Below are positions 11,206 through 20,204 of a stretch of 64,000 bases of DNA, in pieces. The stretch covers positions 74,218,305 to 74,282,304 of the forward strand of contig NC_077227.1 in assembly GCF_027887165.1 (NCBI RefSeq), in the 5' to 3' direction. The position numbers were made by a program, and so were the translations under genes. This DNA is from Monodelphis domestica. Its lineage: Eukaryota > Chordata > Mammalia > Didelphimorphia > Didelphidae. The notes beneath the pieces were generated by a model that was given only the letters and a program-made list of their open reading frames with translations, ran no database searches and was not told the DNA's origin. Each line of letters starts with the position of its first letter. Position 1 is the stretch's first letter.

Positions 11206-11452
11206 GAGGGAGGGAGGGAAGGAAAGAAGGAAAGAAGGAAGGAAGGAAGGAAGGAAGGAAGGAAGGAAGGAAGGAAGGAAGGAAGGAAGGAAGAAAGGAA
11301 GGAAGGAAAGAAGGAAGGAAGGAAGGAAGGAAGGAAGTAAGGAAGGAAGGAAGGAAGGAAGGAAGGAAGGAAGGAAGGAAGGAAGGAAGGAAGGAAGGAA
11401 GGAAGGAGGGAAGGAGGGAGGGAGGGAGGAAAAAAAGGAGGGAGGGAGAGAT
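11206..11452 (+). repeat. Long GGAA microsatellite
   Basis: About 245 bases of nearly uninterrupted 'ggaa' units, with 'ggga' units at both ends. It is the continuation of 7275-7443, moved 3.76 kb away by the LTR element. The minus-strand frame over it (repeats of F-L-P-S) is an artefact. Confidence 0.95.
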
Positions 11453-12242
11453 GTCTTTGGCTACTCACCAAGAAAGACTGTGATAGAAGCCAGAAGTAAG
11501 GCCACAATTACAGTGATATGGGATAATCCTGAAAGACTTCTGATGGGGAAGGCTATCCACCTCCAGATAAAGAATGGTTGGATGCAGATCAAAGCATACT
11601 ATCTTTCACATCAGTATATTTATGGTTCTATTTAGGAGTTTGGTCATGCATTAGTGTATTCTTACAATAGTGACCAATACGTAAGTGGGTTTTGCGTGAT
11701 TAAAAAAAAAAGAATGAGTCCTGTAAGGGGGAAATAGGGTTAATTTTTAAAAGGTTGGATTTGATTATTTAAGAGTGTGGTCACCAGAAATTTAATTAAT
11801 TCCAAAGAGATTTTATTTACAATTTATTTGCAAAATGTAGAAAGAATGAAGCAAGAAATCAGAGAGAGGATGAGGTAAGCTATCTAGCCTAAGCACTGAG
11901 TAATTTACTCTCGGCCCCTCCAGGCAGGGAGAATTAGTTTCAACCGACCTCAGCAAAGCCAAGGACCTGGGGAAGCCTCTCTCAAGAGTAGATCTTTCCT
12001 GAGGTTGGTCTCTTCAGAGAAAAACCAGCAGTTAAGAGTCAGCCTTTCACTCACCACGTGTCAGTCCAGTCAGCAGATTTTTTTATCTGCCTCACCAGGA
12101 AAACAGGGTCTCAGGTCCAGTCAGAAGATCCTTCTGCCCCTCTTCACCAGCCTCAACTAGAAAGCATGAAGAATTGAATCCAGAAGTGGAAGTCCAAGTT
12201 GAACTCTGCTCCAAGAATCCCCCAAAACTCTGTGTAGCACTC

Positions 12243-12318
12243 TCTTTTAAAGGCATTTTCTCTTGCGTCATTTCCTGTGCCTTCCCCTAATTTTACGTCT
12301 ACCAATCACAGTTGATGT
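12243..12318 (-). promoter_or_regulatory. LTR promoter block (CCAAT and TATA-like box)
   Basis: On the minus strand, 'gattggtagacgt' (CCAAT box on the opposite strand) is followed about 45 bases later by 'cctttaaaaga', a plausible TATA-like box. The same pair is found in three other LTRs in this window. Function is inferred from order and conservation only. Confidence 0.45.
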
Positions 12319-12395
12319 TATGCTCTAGGACTTCCCAAAAAGCAGCCAGTTGATTCCAATTTGTCACCTACTATGGTACACATGGGTCATAGACC

Positions 12396-12418
12396 TCCCA
12401 CTTAATGATTAAGTGGGA
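12396..12418. other. Perfect 11-bp-arm palindrome
   Basis: TCCCACTTAAT, one centre base, then ATTAAGTGGGA: the arms are exact reverse complements. It lies in the upstream half of the minus-strand LTR, where a protein-binding site or hairpin would be possible. It may be chance. Confidence 0.7.
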
Positions 12419-13054
12419 TGTTTACACTTTTGGTGATTAGATCTAAAAATGGGCAGATCGCCTTCTCAAATTTAAGTACCATGTTCTAAAAATAGGCAGG
12501 GATTATAATTTTATCTTCACAATCAGAAGAGAGTTAAATATTTTCATTGTTATAATCAGGGGAGAATTAATTTTAATCTTCAGAGGCCATAATCATGCTT
12601 TAATATGACACAGAAGTTCTAGGGTCCAGAAGGTACAGAAAGTACAGACTGTGAATCTTAAAAACTACTCAGACTGTACTTTAGCTATTTTTAAATTGTA
12701 ACAATGGAGATAATTGGTCTAACAAGAATCAGGAATGTCTTGGGAACTTTAAAATTACTCCACCCTACTCAGACAGTGCCTTAGGGGAAGATAAAGTTGT
12801 AAACTCCTGATTGAACAATGAAAGTCCCTAACTCATACCTTATAGTAAAGCTAGAACCTTAAGATAGGTCTATTTTTAGATCTAATATAAAAAGGTGTTA
12901 AGTACCTGTAAAAGTTAAATTAGTACCTAAAAAGTTCAAGTATCGTACAAAAGGCAAGCTTAACAAAGAGGTGTGAAGTACTCAGAAGATATAATCTAAT
13001 CAGAGAAGGTGAAAACCAAAGGTGAAAACTATGAATGGGCAGTCTTTGGAAAAA

Positions 13055-13122
13055 ACATCTACTGTGATTGATAGATGTGAAAATTTAGGGGAGGTGACAT
13101 AAGAGAAAATTTCTTTAAAAGG
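13055..13122 (+). promoter_or_regulatory. LTR promoter block (inverted repeat and TATA-like box)
   Basis: 'acatcta' and 'tagatgt' form an inverted repeat around 'ctgtgattga'; 'ctttaaaagg' follows about 36 bases downstream. The same arrangement is seen in LTRs at 34625, 54657 and 12295. Activity is not shown. Confidence 0.45.
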
Positions 13123-13319
13123 AAGGGTAAAAAGTCAGGAGACAATTAAATTCAGTTTGGAGAAGAATTTCAGTTCGGAGTGGAAGAACCCAGCTCGGAG
13201 ACATTCTTGTGGTGAGTGATAAAGACAGACTCACTCTCCCTTAGGCTCAAGGAGGCTACTTTGGCCTAGACCTTTTTCTACTGCTTGGCTCAGCCTGAGC
13301 CAGAGCAGCTTAAATTAAT

Positions 13320-13320
<1 letters not shown>

Positions 13321-13351
<31 letters not shown>

Positions 13352-13363
13352 CTTCCTTTAATT
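13321..13363 (+). repeat. CT microsatellite within the LTR
   Basis: Continuous 'ctctct' with two 't' interruptions, inside the 3' half of the plus-strand LTR. Other copies show shorter pyrimidine runs at the same place, so it probably grew from the LTR itself. Confidence 0.85.
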
Positions 13364-13491
13364 CCTTCTCTCTTTATTAATTAAAATCTCCATAATTCCC
13401 CAGCTGACTTGGGTATTTTCATATTTGGGAATTTCTCATGGCAATGACTTATTTTAGATTTTAAGTCAAAACACTAAAAATTATCCTTACA

Positions 13492-14079
13492 GTTTTGGTG
13501 TTTACAAGACATAAGCAGTAAAAAGGAGTACAGAGGTAGACAGCATGAAAAATCAGAATAGAGGGATAAGAAGAAGACAGGAAATGTGAAAAGAGAATGG
13601 GGATGGGTAGAAAAACAGAAAGTCACTCGTGATCCTGAATTAGAGTTGTGAGCACTTGGCAGCATGAACCCTTCAGTGATAGAAGAGGTCTGAGGTGAGG
13701 GTAGGAGCTTGAGATCTCATTTTATTGTTTTTGGGGGAGACACAGACTACAATCCATACTACCTTGGAGTCAGTTCATTAATATATCTAAATTATCTCTA
13801 AGTTGTCAATAAATAAAATTGACATGTTCACATCATCACAGGCTGTCAGTAGCATTTGGTGTTCTGCTGTTCTTACTGCAGATATGTGGAACTTATCTAA
13901 GATTTATACTTCATGGGACCTAGAGGCCCCAACAGCAAATCTTAGATAGCTTCTTTATTTAGCCCATATTAACAGGATGCAATTTTTGATAATATGATAC
14001 AATTTGCAAATTATGCTCCTTGATCTTTGGGAAAGATGGATGTGACTTCTAGGATTCCTTTTGTAATCTTGTTTCCTGC
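13492..14079. other. Unassigned stretch before the LINE
   Basis: No gene or repeat that I can name. The last 70 bases (from about 14010) may already be decayed LINE coding sequence, since the frame reads loosely like the region before the RTE reverse-transcriptase core, but I cannot support this firmly. Confidence 0.4.
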
Positions 14080-14269
14080 ATTTACTATAGCCCAATACAA
14101 GAACAAAGGCTCATGAGCAGCCTGTGACAACTACAGAGGCATCTCACTACTCTCCACTGCTGGAAAGATCCTCGTCCGTGTTATACTCAACAGATTCCTG
14201 TCATCTGTTTCAGAGCAGAACCTGCCTGAATCACAATGTGGCTTCCGATCAGATCGCAGCACCATCGAC

Positions 14270-15295
14270 ATGGTCTTCACAGTGAGGCAAATGCAGGAAA
14301 AATGCCTTGAACAGAACCTGAGTCTCTACATTGTCTTCATAGACCTGACAAAGGCGTTCGACACAGTGAACAGGGACGCATTGTGGGTGATCTTCAGCAA
14401 GCTCGGTTGCCCAGCAAAATTCATCAAACTGATCCAGCTCTTTCATGTCGACATGACAGGGGAAGTCCTATCTGGTGGAGAGACTTCCGATCGCTTCAAC
14501 ATCTCCAATGGCGTGAAACAAGGCTGTGTCCTCGCTCCAGTACTATTCAAACTATTTTTCACCCAAGTATTACGACATGCTGTGATGGATCTAGACCTGG
14601 GCGAATACATCAAATACCGACTGGATGGCTCACTATTTGACCTTCTCCGCCTGACTGCAAAAACAAAGACAACAGAGAGACTCATCCTGGAAGCTCTCTT
14701 CGCAGATGACTGTGCTCTCATGGCCCACCAAGAAAATCATCTCCAAACCATTGTGGACAGGTTCTCCACTGCAACAAAACTGTTTGGCCTGACTATCAGC
14801 CTCAGCAAAACAGAGGTGCTGTTCCAACCTGCACCAGGGAGGCCAACGAACCAGCCATGCATTACAATCAACTGCACGCAGCTTTCTAACGTCAACACTT
14901 TCAAGTACCTGGGCAGCACCATCGCCAATGACGGGTCCTTGGACCATGAGATCAATGCCAGGATCCAAAAGGCCAGCCAGGCACTCGGGCGGCTGCGCTC
15001 CAAAGTCCTCCAACACAGCGATGTAAGCACTGCGACGAAGCTCAAAGTGCATAATGCAGTGGTCCTCAGCTCGCTCCTGTACAGTTGTGAGACATGGACA
15101 CTGTACCGGAAGCACATGAAACAGCTGGAGCAATTCCACCAACGCTCCCTCCGGTCAATCATGAGGATCCGATGGCAGGACCGAATCACCAATCAGGAAG
15201 TCCTCGACAGAGCCAACTCCACCAGCATCGAAGTCCTGGTCCTCCAAACCCAGCTACGATGGTCTGGACACGTCATCCGCATGGACCCACAGTGA
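14270..15295 (+). CDS. Reverse transcriptase core of the RTE-like LINE (partial ORF)
   Basis: This is the 341-codon open part of the LINE. The annotated ATG is only the first internal methionine; coding sequence of the same frame extends upstream to at least 14123. Reverse-transcriptase landmarks are in order: 'FIDLTKAFD' at residues 23-31 (catalytic Asp25), 'NGVKQGCVLAP' at 80-90, and 'FADD' at 144-147 with the catalytic aspartate pair. The thumb and connection motifs 'FKYLGSTI' and 'LYSCETWTL' follow. The protein would copy its own RNA at a nicked target, but it lacks the N-terminal endonuclease and ends early at TGA 15293, so it is unlikely to act alone. Base composition is well above the flanks in GC and CpG. 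Confidence 0.8.
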   Translation: MVFTVRQMQEKCLEQNLSLYIVFIDLTKAFDTVNRDALWVIFSKLGCPAKFIKLIQLFHVDMTGEVLSGGETSDRFNISNGVKQGCVLAPVLFKLFFTQVLRHAVMDLDLGEYIKYRLDGSLFDLLRLTAKTKTTERLILEALFADDCALMAHQENHLQTIVDRFSTATKLFGLTISLSKTEVLFQPAPGRPTNQPCITINCTQLSNVNTFKYLGSTIANDGSLDHEINARIQKASQALGRLRSKVLQHSDVSTATKLKVHNAVVLSSLLYSCETWTLYRKHMKQLEQFHQRSLRSIMRIRWQDRITNQEVLDRANSTSIEVLVLQTQLRWSGHVIRMDPQ

Positions 15296-15642
15296 ATACC
15301 AAGACAGGTATTCTATGGTGAACTGTCAGCTGGACTCAGGAAACAAGGCCGACCAAAGAAAAGATTCAAGGATCAGCTAAAGTCCAACTTGAAGTGGGCT
15401 GGCATGACACCAAAGCAACTAGAACTCGCTGCCTCTGACAGAAGCAGCTGGCGAGCCCACATTCACCATGCCGCCATCACCTTTGAAGATGAGCGACGTC
15501 GACGTCTTGCCGCTGCGCGTGAACGCCGACACCAGGCCACAACCGCACCTCCCATAACAACTGGAGTCCCAGCCCCATGTGCCACACACTGTGCGCCTCA
15601 GCCTTTGGACTCCAAAGCCACATGAGGGTACACCGTAGATGA
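15296..15642 (+). pseudogene. C-terminal tail of the LINE protein, separated by a stop
   Basis: The frame of the 14270 ORF continues after the TGA: 'IPRQVFYGELSAGL', 'GRPKKRFKDQL', 'TPKQLELAASDRSSWRAH' and 'DERRRRLAAARERRH', open to 15622. The C2H2-like piece 'CHTLCASAFGLQSHMRVH' lies at about 15580-15633 in a different frame, so a small length change has occurred just before it. Positions 15493-15529 hold nine CpG dinucleotides. Confidence 0.7.
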
Positions 15643-16034
15643 AACTGCACAAAGACAATAGTCATTCTCGGTCACCGAGAGACTACTATACATACTTATA
15701 AGCTTACTGTATCAACTAGAGGAGTCAAGGAGACCACAAGATACAATTTTAACACAAGGAGGAAGTAAAGAAGGAGAGAATGAAGGAAGGACAACTCACA
15801 GAGAATCTATTTTTTATTAATGACCAAGTGATTACCTACCAGGTAAACCATCTAGGAAAAAAAATACTGAAACATTTAGAAAAGAAAGGGCAAAGTAATT
15901 TACAAATCTAATCCTCTGTGCTAAATTGTCAATTTCTGTAGGGTAGGTGCCATGTCTTCTTGTCTAGTACTTTGTACATAATAGTGCCTTCTACATGGTA
16001 TCTATTCTGTAAATATTAATCAAAATATTTTAAT

Positions 16035-16260
16035 ATTAGAGGCAGGATGTTGTGGAAAGAGTATTAGATTTGGAGTCAGAAATTTAGGTTTGAAGCCCAC
16101 CTTGACCACTTGCTATGAGTACAATCTTGGATAAAGCTTTGTTTCTTCCTTTATTTAAATGTGTGTGTGTGTGTGTGTGTCTGTGTGTGTGTCTGTGTGT
16201 GAATTGGCCTAGATAACTCCTAAGTCTCCATCTAGATTTAAATCTGTGACTCTATTATTA
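16035..16260 (+). mobile_element. MIR/THER1 SINE containing a TG microsatellite
   Basis: 'agagtattagatttggagtc' is the SINE head and 'aactcctaagtctccatcta' with 'tctgtgactcta' its 3' part. A (TG)n run with two 'tc' steps at 16161-16200 has expanded in the middle. Confidence 0.65.
16161..16200 (+). repeat. TG microsatellite
   Basis: About twenty 'tg' units with two 'tctg' interruptions, inside a MIR-type SINE. Confidence 0.95.
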
Positions 16261-16445
16261 TCATCACCAAACGATTTCTCTGAATCTGATCATCAAATAA
16301 AACTATAACATCTGTAGAAGAAGCAATCCAAGTAGATGATCCTAGCACATAGCTAATTTTCTTTGAAAGGCTCAATTCCCCTATCTTTTAGTGTTTGTGC
16401 CCCTTCTAAGTTGACCACCCACAATTGTGTGAGTTGAATATCTTC

Positions 16446-16657
16446 TTTTTTTGTAACCCTTACCTCCTGTCTTAGAATTGATATAAGTATCGGTTGCAAT
16501 GTTGAAGAGTGGTATGGGCTAGGCAATGGGGGTTAAGTGACTTGCCCACAGTTACAAGTTAATTGGTCCTGTTATCAGAGAATCTACACCCAGATCCTGG
16601 TCTGGCTAACCACCTATGTGACATTATCACCCAGTGGACTCTAGCTCATTCTGCCTA
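16446..16657 (-). mobile_element. Mar1 CORE-SINE, diverged
   Basis: A T run is followed by 'cccttacctcctgtcttaga', 'aagagtggtatgggctaggc', 'ggttaagtgacttgcccaca' and a decayed 'cacccagtggactctagctc' end, which is a Mar1 on the minus strand. Confidence 0.75.
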
Positions 16658-16659
16658 AT

Positions 16660-18599
16660 AGTCTCTCCCATTTTACATTGAACAAGACTCGTAAATTATA
16701 CTCTCACAACCAAAGAGGAAAAAATATGCTTAGCAATAACTAATTTTCCTGCATCATTGAGAATATTTTGAGAGCTTTGAATGAGACAAAAATAAAACAA
16801 GGTGTGATAGGTGTTATTAATGCTTATTGATTCCAAAATTATATCCTCATTGTTAGCAGCTAATATAACCAACCACAGGTGGGGATACTATAGACACCCT
16901 ATAGAAAGGGTCTTTGCTTTGCCTTCCACTCCATCTGGGGTTGGTAGTATTGGTCTAACTCCGAGCTCAAATGTGAATTCTTATCCTACATCTTGGAGAA
17001 GAAAATCCTGCACTCTATTACACTGGGGCTTTGAGAATATATAGCCCAAACCCTCAAATGTCAACATAAAAATAGATGAATGAGATGGGTGAATCAGATC
17101 ACTTCTTAGGAGCTCATGGAGCTGGTTCTAGGCACTCTTGGCATGAGTGGGAATTCCAGTTGTAGCAATCAAGTTGTTGGTCCTCTTGGTACCACAAGTA
17201 ACCGATCTCTTTGCAAGTCATGCCAGAGTAATCAAGACAATAAATCCTGATATGGAAATGGATGTTAAATTATATCAAGGTAATTTGGATACTTGACAGG
17301 CAGCAGGACCTTTTGTATTGGATATCACTAAGAAGTAACTATCTTATTTAATTCTTTCTAGAGTAACAAACACAAAGAAGTTTTCCTAACTGTAGAAGAA
17401 GATAAAGCCTATTTAACATAGTTATGACCAGGAATATTTGTATCCAGCACATGCTATATCCAAGGCAAGCAGCAATAACTGTTCTGGGAGAACCTCACTT
17501 CAGCCAGCCATTTGGTAAGCTCCCTATTTTAACGAATTATTCTAGCTACCTAAATGCTAAGCTTTGTCGTTTTCATACTGCTGAAAAGCAATAAGCATTG
17601 GCAGAACCATCTCAATTCATTGCCCCGAGGAAAAAAGCCCCAGTCACTTAACTTTGGTTCTGACTCTGAAATTTATTTTCCTTTTTGATGCCTTCATCTC
17701 CCACCCTGCAGGGAGAAGTTCGGGATATAGTTTCAGGATATCCATTGGATCCCCTTCACTTTAAAAACCCACCATCCACCCTACCCCAATATTAATGAAG
17801 AGTTATACACTTTGGACCTATTACATATTTGCTGCTTTCTTCAAAAGAATACCCAAGCTGTCCTCCTTCCTCCATTTTTTCAGTTTTCCCTTTTCCCTTG
17901 ATGGGTGTATACAATGCATAGTAGCAATTAGAACCCATTGCATTATAAATTTAGAGCAATGCAATTTATGACAACCACACTGACATGAAAGATTTCTTAT
18001 CTCTAGAAAGGACTTCCTGAAAGGGTGGACTTTCCCTCCAAATAGAAATCAAGTATCATTTCAAAGCTTGTCAAATGTTGAACACTAGAGGGAGTCACTC
18101 ACATGAGGAAAATCGAAAAGACTAAGATGATCCATCAGTTGTTATTATTGGCAGAAAATATTCTGGATTGGCACTCTAAAAAACCCATCTTTTCTAGGAT
18201 GGAATCGTACATGTGGCTATGCAGATTGCACATCATGCTTGACTCTATGATGAAGATCATAAGGTACTCTATTCCCCCATTTCCCCAAGGACACTAGCAG
18301 AGGCTGGTGAAGCGAAATTTGACCAATCTGAAAAATTGTAGAGGTATCTGTAAATAAGGGAGTGTGTATAGAGTCCAAACATATGCCTCTGGTAAATTTC
18401 CCTGGACAGATAAGACAAACAGCCTAGGGAAGCCTTCTAAACAAATATGAAAAATCTAGCAGCACATGCATTTTTTTACCAACTCATCCTTCCTCCACAA
18501 GGTTACCTGCAGTGAATGAGTTTAGTTTTCTTCTCCATTCATCTAGCACAAGGGTATATTCATTGAAGGTTATTCTAGAAGGAATTTTGCATGTGAATC
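16660..18599. other. Unassigned 1.9-kb stretch
   Basis: I see no named repeat and no supported gene. Short open frames at 16811-17044 (77 codons) and 18103-18297 (64 codons) have no recognisable motif. It could be unique sequence, and is one of the best places in the window to look for conservation. Confidence 0.4.
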
Positions 18600-19190
18600 A
18601 CTTGATTGCTGTCGTGTTGAAGAAAAATTAGACTTATTCTGCTTGGCCCTGGACAGATCCAGGAAGTTTGAGAGAAACATATTTAGGAAAAGATTTAAGG
18701 GAAAACTTCTTAACGATAAATAAATATTTGATTATTATATTTGATAATAAATTAAATGAACATCCCCAAATAAATAGAATGACTTGGGAAGGAAGGCAAC
18801 AAGCATTTGTTAAACACCTATTATGTGCCAATTACTATGCCAAGCACTTTTACAAATATCTCATTTATTTCTCACAATAAGAGGTAGGTGCTATTATTAT
18901 CCTCCTTTTATAGGTGAGGAAACTGAGGCAGACAGAGGCTAAATGACTTACCCAGGGTCACCCCGTTGGCAAATTCCTGAAGCTGGATTTGAACTTAGAT
19001 ATTTGTAACTCTAGACCCAACACTCTATCCACTGTGCTTAGGTAGTAGGTTCCCTCCCCCAAGAAGACTTCAAGCAGAGATTCTAAGACCATTTGACAGT
19101 GAAGTCATAGAAGGGATTCTTCTTCAGATATCAGTTGAGCTAGATAGCCTTGGTGTCCCTTCAAGTCTGAGATATTGTGTGATCTATGAC
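18600..19190 (+). mobile_element. L3/CR1 3' fragment split by a MIR
   Basis: 'attagacttattctgcttgg' and 'aaaacttcttaacga' are sense L3/CR1 blocks; after the break the consensus resumes at about 19047 with 'aggttccctcccccaagaag', 'acttcaagcagagattc' and 'gagctagatagccttggtgt'. Confidence 0.65.
18798..19045 (-). mobile_element. MIR SINE inserted in L3/CR1
   Basis: Antisense MIR: 'gcatttgttaaacacctatt', 'atgtgccaattactatgcca', 'ataggtgaggaaactgaggc', 'aaatgacttacccagggtca', 'tttgaacttagatattt', 'ctatccactgtgc'. Confidence 0.75.
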
Positions 19191-19559
19191 ATATGTTGTG
19201 AATAACCACTTAAGAGAATCTTACACACAAATACACACCCCTCAGGTTGAATAGATCTAATTCCACCATAATCTCTCTCCTCATGTGGCTGATTTTTCAG
19301 AGCAGCTCTGTAGTTCTGAGGTCATTAGTCAGGTTTATTCTCAAGTTTTGTTGATGGCTTTCATTTACCATATTTTGAGAACTGGCCTTGCCATCCACTG
19401 ATTTCACCCACTCAATGAAACTTTTCAGACATGTCCCCTGCTTGGTATTTCCCCCCACTACTTCTTTCATTGTTTTAGACCAAATGCTACTATGAATACT
19501 TTCTGCTCCAAGGCAGACTAGAATTCCTGCATCTTTTCTTCTGTATGCAAAAGAAAGAC

Positions 19560-19687
19560 AAAGGTCATAAACAAACTGGTTCACAGGTTCTTGGTTTGAA
19601 TCCTACTTACTATCTATGACTGAACAGGTTGCCAACCACTCGGGGCCTCAATGTTCTCATCTATAAAATGAGCATATTGGACTCTAT
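19560..19687 (+). mobile_element. MIR/THER1 fragment
   Basis: 'cttggtttgaatcctactta' and 'ctcatctataaaatgagcat' are MIR CORE blocks in sense orientation. Confidence 0.6.
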
Positions 19688-19900
19688 CTGTGGTGGCAAA
19701 CTCTAGTAGAAGGGGGATGGGGCTACTAAACCACAAGAAAAAGATCCCTGCAGGCTGCATGTTAACTTAGTTTTAAAATGTAATGTTATCTATGTTTTTG
19801 TAATTGACTCAATATAATTGACAGTTACAAAATGTAATATTATCCATGTTTTATTGTATTTTTATTTTGTTAAACATTTCCCAATTATAGCTGCACACTG
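19688..19900 (-). mobile_element. hAT DNA-transposon remnant (OposCharlie-like)
   Basis: It begins 'ctgtggtggcaaactctagt', close to a hAT-type terminal repeat CAGTGGTGTCAAACTC, then 'aagatccctgcaggctgcat', 'gttaacttag', 'aatgttatctatgttt' and 'ttgttaaacatttcccaatt'. The plus-strand relatives are at 55145 and 56680. The right terminal repeat is not recognisable. Confidence 0.5.
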
Positions 19901-20204
19901 AGTGTTGTAATACCTCTGTATGACCTCTCATTTCTTCCAGCTCTCAATCTTATGACCTTATTATCTTATTTCTTTGTCAGTGTAACTTTCCTGCTTGATG
20001 ATTTTTTTGTTCTTTTCCCTTTGAAATTTTAGATTATAACATTTTTAGTCTGCATATTATGCTTAAATTTATGAGATCATGGGATTTCTATATTTTATAT
20101 ATAAGAAAATAGAAGCCTGGAGAGATGAGTAACTTCCCTAATTCATTTCATTCTAAACCTTTAATGCCTCTGAAACCCAGACCTCTCAGAGAGGCATTAT
20201 GGTC

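Larger units (their letters stand above)
11722..12582 (-). mobile_element. LTR fossil (solo), minus strand
   Basis: The plus strand starts 'tgtaaggggg' and ends 'ttttaatcttca', so the LTR reads TG...CA on the minus strand. It shares ordered blocks with the LTRs at 12650, 34160 and 54049: a CCAAT-containing inverted repeat (12295-12318), a 'tttaaaag'-like box near 12245, a GGTGAGTGAA block (12046-12055 reversed), 'aataaa' signals at 11811-11834 and a 'cccttaca' end. No internal viral genes flank it. No clear target duplication was found. Confidence 0.7.
12650..13491 (+). mobile_element. LTR fossil (solo or single-ended), plus strand
   Basis: It begins 'tgtgaatcttaaaaactact', comparable to 'tgtaaaccttaaaatttctt' in the 34160 copy, and ends 'aaaattatccttaca'. 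Shared blocks: CCAAT-like inverted repeat 13055-13078, 'tttaaaagg' at 13114, GGTGAGTGA at 13211-13219, and a CT-rich stretch. It lies head to head with the 11722-12582 LTR, 67 bases apart. 'ttttggtg' just after its end could be a decayed primer-binding site, but no viral gene follows. Confidence 0.7.
14080..15705 (+). mobile_element. 5'-truncated RTE-like non-LTR retrotransposon with C-terminal zinc finger
   Basis: The element encodes the middle and C-terminal parts of a LINE polyprotein. From 14123 the frame reads 'CDNYRGISLLSTAGKIL' and 'LPESQCGFRSDRSTID', the entry of a reverse-transcriptase domain, and continues into the long open frame at 14270. After the catalytic core come 'LYSCETWTL', 'FHQRSLRSIMRIRWQDRI', 'QLRWSGHVIRMD', 'GRPKKRFKDQLKSN' and 'SWRAHIHHAAITFEDE'. 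A last piece in another frame (15577-15639) gives 'CASAFGLQSHMRVH', a C2H2-like tail known from invertebrate-type RTE proteins often annotated 'craniofacial development protein 2-like'. The endonuclease part is absent. In-frame TGA codons at 14114 and 15293 probably came from CGA (CpG decay), and a frame change lies at about 15540-15577. The 3' end is put near 15705, where GC-rich sequence stops; no clear target duplication was seen. Confidence 0.85.

Noticed and set aside
11160-11507. 115-codon frame of repeated F-L-P-S
   Set aside because: Translation of the GGAA tract.
14633-15192. Minus-strand frames of 151 and 169 codons
   Set aside because: They are antisense to the LINE reverse-transcriptase ORF and have no independent motif.
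14080-15705. Parasite or invertebrate contamination as the source of the LINE
   Set aside because: The element is 5' truncated, partly decayed by CpG loss and sits in marsupial repeat DNA on both sides, which fits a real genomic insertion. A read-level check was not possible.
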